From G963668345 sp965226215 (GTDB taxonomy: Bacteria; Acidobacteriota; Terriglobia; Bryobacterales; UBA6623), in the NCBI GenBank assembly GCA_965226215.1, contig CBDDCH010000002.1, forward strand, positions 1,488,001 to 1,552,000: a stretch of 64,000 nt of DNA. Reading direction: 5' to 3'. Made by a program: the position numbers and the translations under genes. Below the pieces are notes generated by a model. That model had not been told where the DNA came from. It saw only the letters and a list, made by a program, of their open reading frames with translations, and did no database searches. Below are positions 17,495 through 25,679 of the stretch, in pieces (position 1 is the stretch's first letter; every line of letters begins with the position of its first letter).

Positions 17495-17648
17495 TAGGCC
17501 CGCGGTAGAAGTGAAAGTCGCGAAAATCGGGTACAGCCAGCCAATTCGCTTCAGGCTACGTACTCTTTTTCTAGGGCCATGGCGGGGGGCGAATTGGTGG
17601 CAGTCCCCATTTTTCGCTCCCGAACGACTTTTGCCACGGGCTGTTAGG
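17495..17648. repeat. Palindromic MITE, family 'TAGCCCG', copy 2
   Basis: Closely similar to 2483-2633 over its full length, including CGGGTACAGCCAGCCAATTC, GGCGAATTGGTGGCAGTCCC and TAGGCCCGCGG/CACGGGCTGTTA ends. It lies directly upstream of the leftward kinase gene, so any kinase mRNA starting beyond it carries the palindrome in its 5' leader. Confidence 0.7.
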
Positions 17649-18016
17649 CCTTTCGGCCTGCTTTCGGCACTGTGGGAGTTCAACACGCGGTAGCGCGCCC
17701 GCAGCGCCCGCCAATTCATCTTGGCGCGCCCATATCCTCGACGCAGGCCGAGGACAGTATGCCCCGGAGCGGCCAGGACCGATCGGGAGAAAGAGCAGGC
17801 CTTTGCAGGAGAAGACGACAACCGGGCCGAAGACGGACCGCAGTATTGACGATTTCTCGCTGTTGGTCCGGACCCGGGTGGCCGGGTTCTTTGGAGGCGG
17901 CCAGGCGCAAGGGTACCTAGTCCGCCCCAATCTGTTTCCCCTTTTCCCGTTTCCTTCCATTTCGCGCGGTCTGTTGTTCGCAGGGTGGCGTCCTGGTTAG
18001 TAGAGGACATTAACCG
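17649..18016. other. Divergent intergenic region upstream of the symporter
   Basis: No gene is supportable here; the short ORFs have no family features. The promoter of the rightward symporter should lie here. AGAGGA about 8 bp before ATG 18017 serves as its ribosome binding site. Confidence 0.4.
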
Positions 18017-19447
18017 ATGAATTGGCTAACGGAACACTGGCTGCAGCTACTCTTCTTGGTCGGCTACTTAGGCATGCTGGCTCACCATTGCCGGGCAGGA
18101 AAGAAAAGCACTCACAACTTAGGAGACTATCTGATCGCCGGACGCGGCTTGGGCGGTTGGGTCATCGCCCTGTCGTTCTACGCGACGTTTGTCAGCACGA
18201 ATAGCTTCGTGGGGCACGCCGGCAAAAGCTGGGATGTGGGGTTGATCTGGTACATCAAGGGGGCGGTCATTGTCGCCTCGTGCTACTTGGCCTGGTATTT
18301 GGTTGCGCCGCGGTTTTTCACCAAAGCCCGCGAGTACAACTCATTGACCTTGGCTGATTTTCTGGGGCACCGGTATGAGTCTCCGGCGCTGCGCCGGGTT
18401 TCGGCGCTAGTGATCTTCGTAGCGGCGGGGCTTTACATGGTCGCCGTTTACAAGGGATCCGCGCTCGCCTTGCAGCAGTTTCTCGGGCTCGAGTACCACC
18501 TGGCGGCAGCCGCGGTGTTCGTGGTGGTCACCGCCTATACCCTGGCCGGCGGCTTCCGTTCCGTGGTGCTCACCGATGCCGTGCAAGGGCTGCTGATGGC
18601 TTTCGGCAGCGTCGTATTGTTCGTCGCTGTAATCATCAAGGGCGGTGGGCTGACGGCAATCGTGGACACTGTCCGCAACCAAGATCCCAACCTAGTCTCG
18701 TGGGAAGGGAACATGCCCCTAGCCGCCATTCTCGGCCTATCGATCGCGGGCGGGATGAAGATGCTGGTCGATCCGAGGCAACTTTCACGGATTTATGGCC
18801 TCAAGGACGAAGGCGCCCTGCGGACGGCGCGGATCGTGTCGCCGTTACTCATACTGATTACGTACGTGTGTCTGTTACCTATCGGGACCTTTGCGCATGC
18901 TCTGATTCCCGCCAGTTCTATACCCGATTCCGATCACGTGATGCCCTACCTGTTGGGCACAGCCGAAGTGCTTGGCCCCGTACTCAGCTCCTTCTTCCTG
19001 TTGGTCTTGTTGTCAGCCGCGATGTCATCGCTGGACTCGATTCTGCTGGTGGCGGCGTCTTCGGTGAGTCGCGACGTGGTGATTACTGACGACCAGGATC
19101 AAAATGCAATCCGCCGGACCCGGCTGTGGGTCGTTGTGCTGTCGCTGGCAAGTATGCTGGTGGCGCTGAACCCGTTCGCTGATATTGTCCAGATCACGGC
19201 GTTTTCGGGGTCCCTCTACGCGGCCTGCTTCCTGCCGACGCTCGTGATGGGGCTTTACTGGAAGCGCGGCACGCGGGCCGGCGCTCTGGCCTGCGTCGTG
19301 GTTGGCTCTATCACCGTGATTGCTTGGTACCTCGCCAGATATGCCGGCTGGACAGGTTGGCATGAAGTATACGTGGGAACTTTGGTGGCATTCGTGGTGT
19401 ACGTTGGGGTGTCGCTGCTGACGTCGAACCGTACTTCTCGAAAATGA
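18017..19447 (+). CDS. Sodium:solute symporter (SSS family)
   Basis: A 476-aa polytopic membrane protein with about 13 hydrophobic helices. Family features include the N-terminal DYLIAGRGLGGWVIALSFYATFVSTNSFVGHAG segment (unwound first helix and sodium site), TLADFLGHRYES, and LVLLSAAMSSLDSILLVAASSVSRD, the conserved Ser-rich sodium-binding helix 8. It imports an organic solute (acid, sugar or osmolyte) with Na+; the substrate cannot be read from sequence. It sits 130 bp upstream of the GIDE gene with a 38-bp repeat between them, so it may be separately transcribed. Confidence 0.85.
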   Translation: MNWLTEHWLQLLFLVGYLGMLAHHCRAGKKSTHNLGDYLIAGRGLGGWVIALSFYATFVSTNSFVGHAGKSWDVGLIWYIKGAVIVASCYLAWYLVAPRFFTKAREYNSLTLADFLGHRYESPALRRVSALVIFVAAGLYMVAVYKGSALALQQFLGLEYHLAAAAVFVVVTAYTLAGGFRSVVLTDAVQGLLMAFGSVVLFVAVIIKGGGLTAIVDTVRNQDPNLVSWEGNMPLAAILGLSIAGGMKMLVDPRQLSRIYGLKDEGALRTARIVSPLLILITYVCLLPIGTFAHALIPASSIPDSDHVMPYLLGTAEVLGPVLSSFFLLVLLSAAMSSLDSILLVAASSVSRDVVITDDQDQNAIRRTRLWVVVLSLASMLVALNPFADIVQITAFSGSLYAACFLPTLVMGLYWKRGTRAGALACVVVGSITVIAWYLARYAGWTGWHEVYVGTLVAFVVYVGVSLLTSNRTSRK

Positions 19448-19460
19448 GTGCCGGACCACC

Positions 19461-19498
19461 GGTCCGTTTCTCCGCGTTTGTCGTCTTTGTCCATAGAG
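19461..19498 (+). repeat. 38-bp repeat upstream of the GIDE gene
   Basis: GGTCCGTTTCTCCGCGTTTG followed by TCGTCTTTGTCCATAGAG. A copy with about two differences lies at 20561-20598 before the SPFH gene. The spacing is ~80 bp to ATG 19578 here and ~33 bp to ATG 20631 there. It may be a shared regulatory or processing site, or a small repeat. Confidence 0.65.
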
Positions 19499-19577
19499 CA
19501 ACAATGAGGTAAGACGCGTGAGGAGGTTGGAAAATGATTAGTCCAAATTGTAAATTGCTCAGAATAGGAGGAGGCAC

Positions 19578-20384
19578 ATGGGATTGGTCGGGATAGGTGC
19601 TGTTCTCGCGCTGCTACTGGCATTCCTTATGCTTCTGGCAAAGGCCCGACACGACAGGGTCGTCCGCCTGATTCATCAAACCCCTGTTACTCCCATCGCC
19701 GACCTGGTCCGGTCCTTCATAGCCCACGCTGACTCTGCGAGCCCAACCCATGCCGCGGTGCAGGGGCGCGTCGTGGCAAGGGAGACGACACGTTTGACGG
19801 CTCCGATCACGGGTAGCTCCTGCGTTGCCTATAAGGTCAGCGTACTTTACCCGGGTGATGGCGACGAAATCTGCGACGAGAATTACATCGAGGACTCCAA
19901 GTGGGTGCCGTGGGCGGTCGACGATGGTACAGGGCTCGCCCTGGCCCCCTTCAATCCATTGGAACCGCCCCAAGAATGGTGGGATCGGTATCTGTTATCT
20001 TGGCCAGGAATAGAATCCTCCAGGGACACTTTCAAAAACACCCCGCGACAACTCGAGCGTGTAATCTCGCACTATGGTCGTTGGCGCTTGCCGTCACCAG
20101 AAGGATTGATGCCCGCGTCGTATCGTAGAGATGACTACAAGGACCTCTCGTGGAAGGCGAGCATTCTCAAGGAGTTCGGGAATGAGGTCTTCCTCCTGGG
20201 CCCGTGCACGGTCCAAGAAGGCCGTGCTCACTTCCAGCTCGGTTCAGACTCGATCCTCTGGTTTGGCAGCAGAGCGGATGCTCTCTCGCATGTGCAACTG
20301 TCCGCGAAACGCAGCGCGCGCTGGGCCAAGATCTCGTTTACCGTATTTGTCACTCTCGCTCTCGTGTATCTCCAGTTCGGTTGA
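19578..20384 (+). CDS. GIDE-domain membrane protein
   Basis: A 268-aa protein with an N-terminal transmembrane helix (1-22), a soluble domain and a C-terminal helix (~247-265). The soluble part has the GIDE (MULAN/MAPL-like) strand pattern VQGRVVARETTRLTAPITGS, SCVAYKVSV, then DGTGLALAPFNPLEPP and a late FGNEVFLLGPCTVQEG strand. In mitochondrial MULAN this domain precedes a RING finger; no RING cysteines occur here. Bacterial relatives are mostly uncharacterised membrane proteins. The start has GGAGGAGG about 6 bp upstream. It is followed by an SPFH protein, which suggests a membrane-domain or envelope-stress function (inference). Confidence 0.65.
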   Translation: MGLVGIGAVLALLLAFLMLLAKARHDRVVRLIHQTPVTPIADLVRSFIAHADSASPTHAAVQGRVVARETTRLTAPITGSSCVAYKVSVLYPGDGDEICDENYIEDSKWVPWAVDDGTGLALAPFNPLEPPQEWWDRYLLSWPGIESSRDTFKNTPRQLERVISHYGRWRLPSPEGLMPASYRRDDYKDLSWKASILKEFGNEVFLLGPCTVQEGRAHFQLGSDSILWFGSRADALSHVQLSAKRSARWAKISFTVFVTLALVYLQFG

Positions 20385-20560
20385 ACCTTAAGGGTTACAG
20401 GCTGACCAACCGGGCAAACGCTTTCCCCGTTCAACGCCCATCGGCAGCTTTCGGGTCTCGGATACCAAGTATCTGCCGCCAATTGGGTGGCAGCGGGTGT
20501 TCCGAGGCGGTGTCTGGAGCCGGGAACTTCCAGCAGACGGCGAAAAGCCCCTCCCCGCGC

Positions 20561-20598
20561 GGTCCGTTTCTCCGCGTTTGTCGTCTTTGTCCTTAGAG
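20561..20598 (+). repeat. 38-bp repeat upstream of the SPFH gene
   Basis: Second copy of the element at 19461, ending CCTTAGAG instead of CCATAGAG. It is immediately followed by the SPFH gene's ribosome binding site (GAAAGGAG). Confidence 0.65.
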
Positions 20599-20630
20599 GC
20601 GGAAATTTCAAGTGAAAGGAGAAAATCATC

Positions 20631-21962
20631 ATGGGTATGTTTGACGAACCGGAAGCGAGAGGACCAGGTGGACTCGACCCCCAAAAGGCCGGCAAAGTCG
20701 GCTCGGAGGCAATCAAGCAGGTGGGTGTAGGGGCAAGAGCGCTTTTCAGTGCGCTTCCCCTCATACGAATAGTGTCCCTCGGGGCCATCCTAGTGGTGGC
20801 GGTGGTGCTTGGCAAAGGGCTCGTTGAGACCGTGGCCAACGGCACCTACCAAATAAGACAGATGGTGATTACGGGTACGATGAAGGCCAAGATAGAGCCG
20901 GGCATGTGGCTGCGGCTGTTCAGCGACATCAAAACCTGGCCCAAAGCACAAACCTTTTTCTTCACCAAAGATAAAGAAGGAGGAGAGAGCGCCGACAACA
21001 GCATCGAGGTTCGCTTTAACGACGGTTCTTTGTGCGACGTGTCGGGAACCATGCGTATTATTCTGCCCAGCTCCGAACCCCAAGCGATTGAGTTGATCAG
21101 CAAGTACGGCTACATGGACTACAAGGATCTGGAACAGAAGCTCGTTCTCCCGGTCGTGCGTAATGCATTGCGTCTGACCTCCAATCTTATGTCGGCTCGA
21201 GAGTCCTATTCCGAGCAGCGCGCGGACTTCGTTTTCTGGACCTGGGATCAGGTCCAGAACGGGCTCTACGAAACGACGGAGGAAACCCGCAAGGTAGTTG
21301 ATCCCGTTTCGGGGCAGGAGGTAACCAAGACCTTCAAGATCATCAGAAAGGACGATGGGGGCAACCCCGTCTATCAGCGCAATCCGCTAAAGGGCTTGGG
21401 TATCACTTTGGCGAACTTCGAGGTCAAGCTGTTCGATTACACCGATAAGGTGCGGGCTCAGATCAGCACCCAACAAACCGCCCTGATGGCGGTGGCCACG
21501 GCCAAAGCCAAGGCCCAACAGGCTGAACAAGAGGCCCTGATGGCCGAGGCCGAAGGCAAGGCGAACGTGGCGCGGGCCAAGTACGAAGAAGAGGAGAAAA
21601 AAATCAGAGCCGTCGTCGGCGCGCGGCAGCGCCTGGAAGTCGCCGATCTCGATCGCCAAGCGGCCGGCGAGAAGAAGCAAGAGCAAATTCTGCTGGGGCA
21701 AGGAGAAGCCGAGCGAAAGCGATTGGTCCTGAAGGCCGACGGAGCGTTGAAGCAAAAGTTAGAGGCGTACGTACAGGCTCAGCAGCTATGGGCGAATGCA
21801 TTTGCTCAACGGCAAGTGCCCAGTTTGGTCATGGGAGGCGGCGGCGCCGGTGACACGGACAAGTCGACCACGAATTTCGCCCAGATGATGCAGCTCCTTG
21901 TCGCCAACCAAATGGGGCTGGACCTTTCAATGCCCAAGGGCGCGACAAGTAGGCAACGGTAA
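20631..21962 (+). CDS. SPFH/band-7 (flotillin-prohibitin-like) membrane protein
   Basis: A 443-aa protein with a transmembrane helix at ~45-65, an SPFH domain (~70-290: NGTYQIRQMVITGTMKAKIEPGMW; SIEVRFNDGSLCDVSGTMRI), then a long Ala/Glu/Lys-rich coiled coil (~290-390) and a glycine-rich C-terminal tail. A ~30-residue insertion (EVTKTFKIIRKDDGG) sits late in the SPFH domain. SPFH proteins form large membrane rings that organise microdomains or restrain proteases such as FtsH. It lies downstream of the GIDE gene, with its own copy of the 38-bp repeat and GAAAGGAG before the ATG. Confidence 0.85.
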   Translation: MGMFDEPEARGPGGLDPQKAGKVGSEAIKQVGVGARALFSALPLIRIVSLGAILVVAVVLGKGLVETVANGTYQIRQMVITGTMKAKIEPGMWLRLFSDIKTWPKAQTFFFTKDKEGGESADNSIEVRFNDGSLCDVSGTMRIILPSSEPQAIELISKYGYMDYKDLEQKLVLPVVRNALRLTSNLMSARESYSEQRADFVFWTWDQVQNGLYETTEETRKVVDPVSGQEVTKTFKIIRKDDGGNPVYQRNPLKGLGITLANFEVKLFDYTDKVRAQISTQQTALMAVATAKAKAQQAEQEALMAEAEGKANVARAKYEEEEKKIRAVVGARQRLEVADLDRQAAGEKKQEQILLGQGEAERKRLVLKADGALKQKLEAYVQAQQLWANAFAQRQVPSLVMGGGGAGDTDKSTTNFAQMMQLLVANQMGLDLSMPKGATSRQR

Positions 21963-21999
21963 CGGCCCAGCGCGAGGGCGAGCTGCGGTGGTGGATGTG

Positions 22000-22023
22000 G
22001 AGGCCGGCCCGGAAGTCGGCCTC
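22000..22023. terminator. Hairpin between convergent SPFH and DHS genes
   Basis: A perfect 7-bp stem GAGGCCG/CGGCCTC with a 10-nt loop lies between two convergent stop codons. There is no T-tract, so it is a weak candidate for bidirectional termination. Confidence 0.35.
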
Positions 22024-22091
22024 TTACGGCTCGCCAATCAACAGATAGGTGATTTCAAAAGAAGTGTCAGCGGATAACGAGAGCCGAGTGA

Positions 22092-23138
22092 TCACTGATC
22101 GGGGTGAATGGTAAACACCGGTCCCATGTCAAAGCGAGGCGGCTTGCGTTGTCGGAGGAGTTCGGTCTGTTCGGAAAGGGCGGTGACGAGCAGCGGCATG
22201 GCGATCGTGGAGTCGCAATGGCAGTTGACCATCTCGGCCCCTTTTGCGAGCTTTCCCCAGCTTTGCGATTCCTCGAACGTGCAACCGGAAAGTCCGCCCC
22301 AGTGGGGAGCGTCGGTGACCACCTGGACGCCGTAGCGATGGCCGGTCTTATCCTTGTTCATGAGGATGGCGATCACTTCGGTCTGCTGGACGTAGTTCTT
22401 GGGAGTGCCGCCGCCGAAGTAGATCACGCCGGTGGCGCGTGAGTCGGCCACGACGTTGGTGATTTCGAGAACGTCCCCCATTATGTCGAACATGAGGCGG
22501 TTTTCTCCCCGATGCCGGCTCTCGGCGACACCAATGCCGATCGAGCTATCGCCGATCGCAGGACAAAACAGGGGAACCTTGGCCTTCGCCGCCGTAGCTA
22601 CGATGCCCGGTTCCTTCGAATCCTTGAGAATTTCTTTCCCCAGCAGGTACAGAAACTCGCGTGTCGTGTAAGGGCGGGATTGGTCGAGCCGCGAGGCGAA
22701 GCTGCCGATCCACAGATCGTGCTCGCGAAATCGAACTTCGTCCGCCAGCACGTCGTACATACGGTCCACCATGTGATCACCCAGCTCTTCGTCATCCATA
22801 TCCGCCGAGCCCTGGTAGTGGTAGAACCCCTTGGTTTCGTGGATGTCGTGAAAGAAGTTGGCTCCCGTCGAAGCCAGCACGTCGATCAGCCGGTTCTCGA
22901 TCATGTAGACCACCAAACGTCGCATGCCGGCCGGGACCATAGCCCCGGAGAGGCCCATCAAGATCGTACATTCGGGATCGGCCAACATCTGCTTCCAAAC
23001 CTGGAATGCGCGGCCTAACTCTCGCCCTTGGAAGGCGGTGCCCGCCATTTTTTCGAGAATCACGGAAGCACTTTTTTGTTCATCTATAGGGAAAGGCAGA
23101 GTGGGGTGAGACAGGATCTCCTCTTTGGAACGCTTCAT
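22092..23138 (-). CDS. Deoxyhypusine synthase-family protein (possibly homospermidine synthase)
   Basis: A 348-aa NAD-dependent enzyme of the deoxyhypusine synthase fold. It has TILMGLSGAMVPAGMRRLV, IDVLASTGANFFHDIHE, VPLFCPAIGDSSIG (NAD pocket), IYFGGGTPKNYV, and ESQSWGKLAKGA, in which Lys296 corresponds to the lysine that takes the aminobutyl group from spermidine. Bacteria have no eIF5A, so the known role of bacterial members is polyamine chemistry such as homospermidine formation. It is a single gene, convergent with the SPFH gene; no polyamine genes adjoin. Confidence 0.88.
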   Translation of the reverse strand: MKRSKEEILSHPTLPFPIDEQKSASVILEKMAGTAFQGRELGRAFQVWKQMLADPECTILMGLSGAMVPAGMRRLVVYMIENRLIDVLASTGANFFHDIHETKGFYHYQGSADMDDEELGDHMVDRMYDVLADEVRFREHDLWIGSFASRLDQSRPYTTREFLYLLGKEILKDSKEPGIVATAAKAKVPLFCPAIGDSSIGIGVAESRHRGENRLMFDIMGDVLEITNVVADSRATGVIYFGGGTPKNYVQQTEVIAILMNKDKTGHRYGVQVVTDAPHWGGLSGCTFEESQSWGKLAKGAEMVNCHCDSTIAMPLLVTALSEQTELLRQRKPPRFDMGPVFTIHPDQ

Positions 23139-23373
23139 TTCGCCATTACTCGGGTCGCAGAGCGGCAGGCTCGGACCAATGCTGTTTTCAGGTCCTATCA
23201 GCCGCCTTATAGAGATCGGACGTCTCCGTTCGGGCGGCTTGACCGCCTAGCAGAACGTCCGAGTAGATCACAAGAAACTACGCCGTCGTGTCGTTCGGCT
23301 GGTTTTTGAGGTTGCGCTACGACTCCGACAACCTCGCTTTGCAGACAATGGGCCATGGTATCAGAATTAGCTG

Positions 23374-23523
23374 CTTATGCGCGTCGGAACGAGAATCTTG
23401 CTGGCGGCGTCGAGGTACACGCGGGTTCATCGGTGCTGAGCGGCGTCATCTCTGGACCGCTCGCTCACACTCTCGGCTCGGTGCTCGACGCTCTGGGATA
23501 TCAAGGGCGGAGCCCTTGGTTAG
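23374..23523 (+). repeat. ~150-bp repeat ending AAGGGCGGAGCCCTTGGTTAG
   Basis: The block containing TCTCTGGACCGCTCGCTCAC and CTCGACGCTCTGGGATATCA recurs in reverse orientation at 50576-50762. The rest of 23139-23604 holds no gene; it separates the leftward DHS gene from the rightward sigma gene. Confidence 0.7.
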
Positions 23524-23604
23524 CGTGGGCTTGCTAACGACTTTCTCCAGGCGGACAATAGAAATTAGCCAGCCATCCGCGAGTGGCGAAATCGCGCCGC
23601 GTCC

Positions 23605-24228
23605 ATGGGACAGCCCAGCCAATCGGTGGACCTTAATGAGTCTGAACTGGTGGGCCAGTCCAGGAATGTGGACCGTGCGGCCTTCACGGAGCTGGTCAAC
23701 CGCTATGCCGCCAAGATCTTCCGCTTGGCGCGGCATATCACCAAGAACGATCACGACGCCGAAGACGTTCTTCAGGAGGCTTTCCTCAAGGCCTACTCCC
23801 GGCTGGATCAATTTCAGGGAAACTCGAGATTCTACACCTGGCTAGTGCGCATCGCGGTCAACGAGGCCTTGATGAAGCTGAGGCGGGCGAAGACGCGAAA
23901 GACCGTCTCTCTCGATCAGGAGCTGGAGTCCGAGGACGGCTCGCTTCCGCGGGAGACAGCCTCCGAGGAGGAGAGTCCCGAAGAACGCTACGGCCGTCTC
24001 GAGACCCGCGAATACCTGACCCAAGCGATCGATAGCCTGTCCGAAGCTTACCGCTCGGTCTTGGTGCTGCGCGACATCGAGGGCCTTTCGACGGAGGAAA
24101 CCGCCGAGATGCTGGACCTTTCCGCTTCAGCGGTGAAGTCGCGGCTCCTCAGGGCGCGTTTGCAGTTGCGGGAAAAACTGAAGCGACACCTAGGTCGAAA
24201 TGGGAGACAAACACAAAATCAACTGTAA
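23605..24228 (+). CDS. ECF RNA polymerase sigma factor (RpoE-like)
   Basis: A 207-aa sigma-70 factor. Region 2 includes AAFTELVNRYAAKIFRLARH, DAEDVLQEAFLKAY and FYTWLVRIAVNEALMKLRR. A charged linker (~105-130) leads to region 4 with LSEAYRSVLVLRDIEGLSTEETAEMLDLSASAVKSRLLRAR. It overlaps the downstream zinc-finger anti-sigma gene by 29 bp, a standard sigma/anti-sigma arrangement implying coupled synthesis. The pair probably controls envelope or oxidative stress genes; the target promoter is not evident. Confidence 0.92.
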   Translation: MGQPSQSVDLNESELVGQSRNVDRAAFTELVNRYAAKIFRLARHITKNDHDAEDVLQEAFLKAYSRLDQFQGNSRFYTWLVRIAVNEALMKLRRAKTRKTVSLDQELESEDGSLPRETASEEESPEERYGRLETREYLTQAIDSLSEAYRSVLVLRDIEGLSTEETAEMLDLSASAVKSRLLRARLQLREKLKRHLGRNGRQTQNQL

Positions 24229-24457
24229 GAGCTTCCTCGAGGAGCTGTCGGATTACATCGACGGGGACCTCGATGTGGAACTGCGGGTCTCTGTCGAGGC
24301 CCATCTCGGGAAGTGCCCAGACTGTTGGGTGGTGTATGACGAGACGAGAAGAACGATTGAGATCTCGCAGAGTGTCGACTGTCACCCCCTACCGGCAGAC
24401 GTTCACGATCGGCTGTTGAAGATTCTGGAACAGCACTGGGACACCTCCCGCAAATGA
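24200..24457 (+). CDS. Zinc-finger (zf-HC2) anti-sigma factor
   Basis: An 85-aa soluble protein with the anti-sigma zinc motif: NCKSFLEELSDYIDGDLD, then HLGKCPDC (His-x3-Cys-x2-Cys), preceded by the upstream Cys of INCKS. It has no transmembrane helix, so it is a cytoplasmic inhibitor like the RsrA/ChrR type. It would bind and hold the ECF factor encoded just upstream. The start ATG 24200 lies within the 3' end of the sigma gene. Confidence 0.85.
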   Translation: MGDKHKINCKSFLEELSDYIDGDLDVELRVSVEAHLGKCPDCWVVYDETRRTIEISQSVDCHPLPADVHDRLLKILEQHWDTSRK

Positions 24458-24640
24458 TTCCGATGAATCCCCGGGATGCCTTGCATTCGCAACACGGGGC
24501 GTAGCACACCGAGTTTCCCTGTCGGGCCAAAAATCGCGCCGTTCCGCCTCTCGGATCGCCTTCCGTAGATCTCTGTAAATTGTCTTCCTAGGCCGAAAAG
24601 CCGAAACCTGATCGAGGGTCCCGCGAGTCTAACCCATAGA

Positions 24641-24681
24641 GGAGGATTGCCGGCCCGACTCGCTGAACCGGGCGATCCTCC
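24641..24681 (+). promoter_or_regulatory. Strong hairpin in the leader of the Crp/Fnr gene
   Basis: GGAGGATTGCCGG pairs with CCGGGCGATCCTCC around a ~14-nt loop, ending 17 bp before ATG 24699 and next to the ACGGAGG ribosome binding site. It could terminate transcription from the upstream sigma operon or mask translation. It could equally be a repeat. Confidence 0.45.
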
Positions 24682-24698
24682 ACTACGGAGGTTCAACA

Positions 24699-25373
24699 AT
24701 GTCGGCTACTGTTATGAGCTCGCTTCTGATTTCGTCGATCGGCGATGACCCGCTACTCCTCATGCCCCGACGAAAACCCCAGTATTTTCATAAAAATCAG
24801 ACCATCTATTCCTCTCAGGACCCGGCCGACAGCCTCTTCCTCGTGGTCGACGGGACTGTCAAATTGAGCCGCATCTCCGGCAGCGGTCGAGAAACAGTAC
24901 TCGACTTTTGCGTGCAGGACTCGTTCTTCGGAGAGTCAGGCCTGCTTGGCCTCCCCGACCGGGGGGAAACCGCTGTCGCGCTAGAGGACACGGCTGTCAT
25001 GGAGTGGTCGATGGTGGAACTGGGACAGATCATGCTCCGCACGCCGGAACTGGGGCCGTCACTGTTACGAGTACTCGCCGGCAAGCTGTTCGAGGCCGAT
25101 TCCAGGATCGCAAGCTTGGCCACCGACCAGATCTCTCACCGCCTCTTGAAGGCGCTGTTGACGCTCGGCAAACGTTTTGGTTCGGTCGATGGCTCGGGCG
25201 AAATCCACATCATGCCCATTACCCACGAGGTGCTAGGCAAGTATGTCGGCACGTCGCGTGAGATTATCACCCAGCATATGAGTCAGTTGCGCCGGCAAGG
25301 CTTGGTTGATTATTCGCGCACGGGGATTGAGTTCAACCCCTCGGAACTCGAACGAGCTCTCTCCTCCACCTGA
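24699..25373 (+). CDS. Crp/Fnr-family transcriptional regulator
   Basis: A 224-aa regulator with an N-terminal cyclic-nucleotide-binding fold (~20-140: QTIYSSQDPADSLFLVVDGTVKLSRI; FFGESGLLGL) and a C-terminal winged helix (~150-215: HRLLKALLTLGKRF; LGKYVGTSREIITQHMSQLRRQGLVDY). No N-terminal Cys cluster of the Fnr [4Fe-4S] type is present, so it is more Crp-like than Fnr-like. Its ligand is unknown. A strong hairpin and an ACGGAGG site precede the start. Confidence 0.88.
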   Translation: MSATVMSSLLISSIGDDPLLLMPRRKPQYFHKNQTIYSSQDPADSLFLVVDGTVKLSRISGSGRETVLDFCVQDSFFGESGLLGLPDRGETAVALEDTAVMEWSMVELGQIMLRTPELGPSLLRVLAGKLFEADSRIASLATDQISHRLLKALLTLGKRFGSVDGSGEIHIMPITHEVLGKYVGTSREIITQHMSQLRRQGLVDYSRTGIEFNPSELERALSST

Positions 25374-25409
25374 GGCGAGCTTCACAAACGCAAAGGTCGT
25401 TTGAGTAAG

Positions 25410-25484
25410 CCGGCTCGTGAGAAAGCGGGCTAGTGCTTGGTATCAAAAGTTCGCGTATCTAAAAAGCCCTTTCCCTAGTTAGTA
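25410..25484. repeat. Fragments of two repeat families
   Basis: CTCGTGAGAAAGCGGGCTA is the right terminal repeat of the 59934-60097 family. It runs into GCTAGTGCTTGGTATCAAAA and GTTCGCGTATCTAAAAAGCC, which match the left part of 31964-32142 (GCTAGTGCTTGGTGGCAAAA). Two mobile sequences have been joined or nested here. Confidence 0.6.
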
Positions 25485-25660
25485 GTCCGTTTGATAAATT
25501 CGGCCACGTATGTCTAGATTAGACGCCTGATGAACGACCGGGAACTTCGGGCACGGCATGCCGTGCCCCTACATTTGCGGAAACCCAACAGATTTGTAGG
25601 GGCACAGCATGCTGTGCCCGCCTGCACTCGCCCGAAATGTGAGTGTAGTTGCCAAACGCT
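25485..25660 (+). repeat. Palindromic MITE with double GGGCACGGCATGCCGTGCCC core
   Basis: The left end reads CGTTTGATAAATTCGGCCAC and the right end, in reverse, GCGTTTGGCAACTACACTCAC. Between them are GGGCACGGCATGCCGTGCCC and GGGCACAGCATGCTGTGCCC, facing each other around a ~25-bp spacer. It ends 20 bp from the ilvD stop. Confidence 0.75.
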
Positions 25661-25679
25661 GTACTTAGCGAGGTACGCC

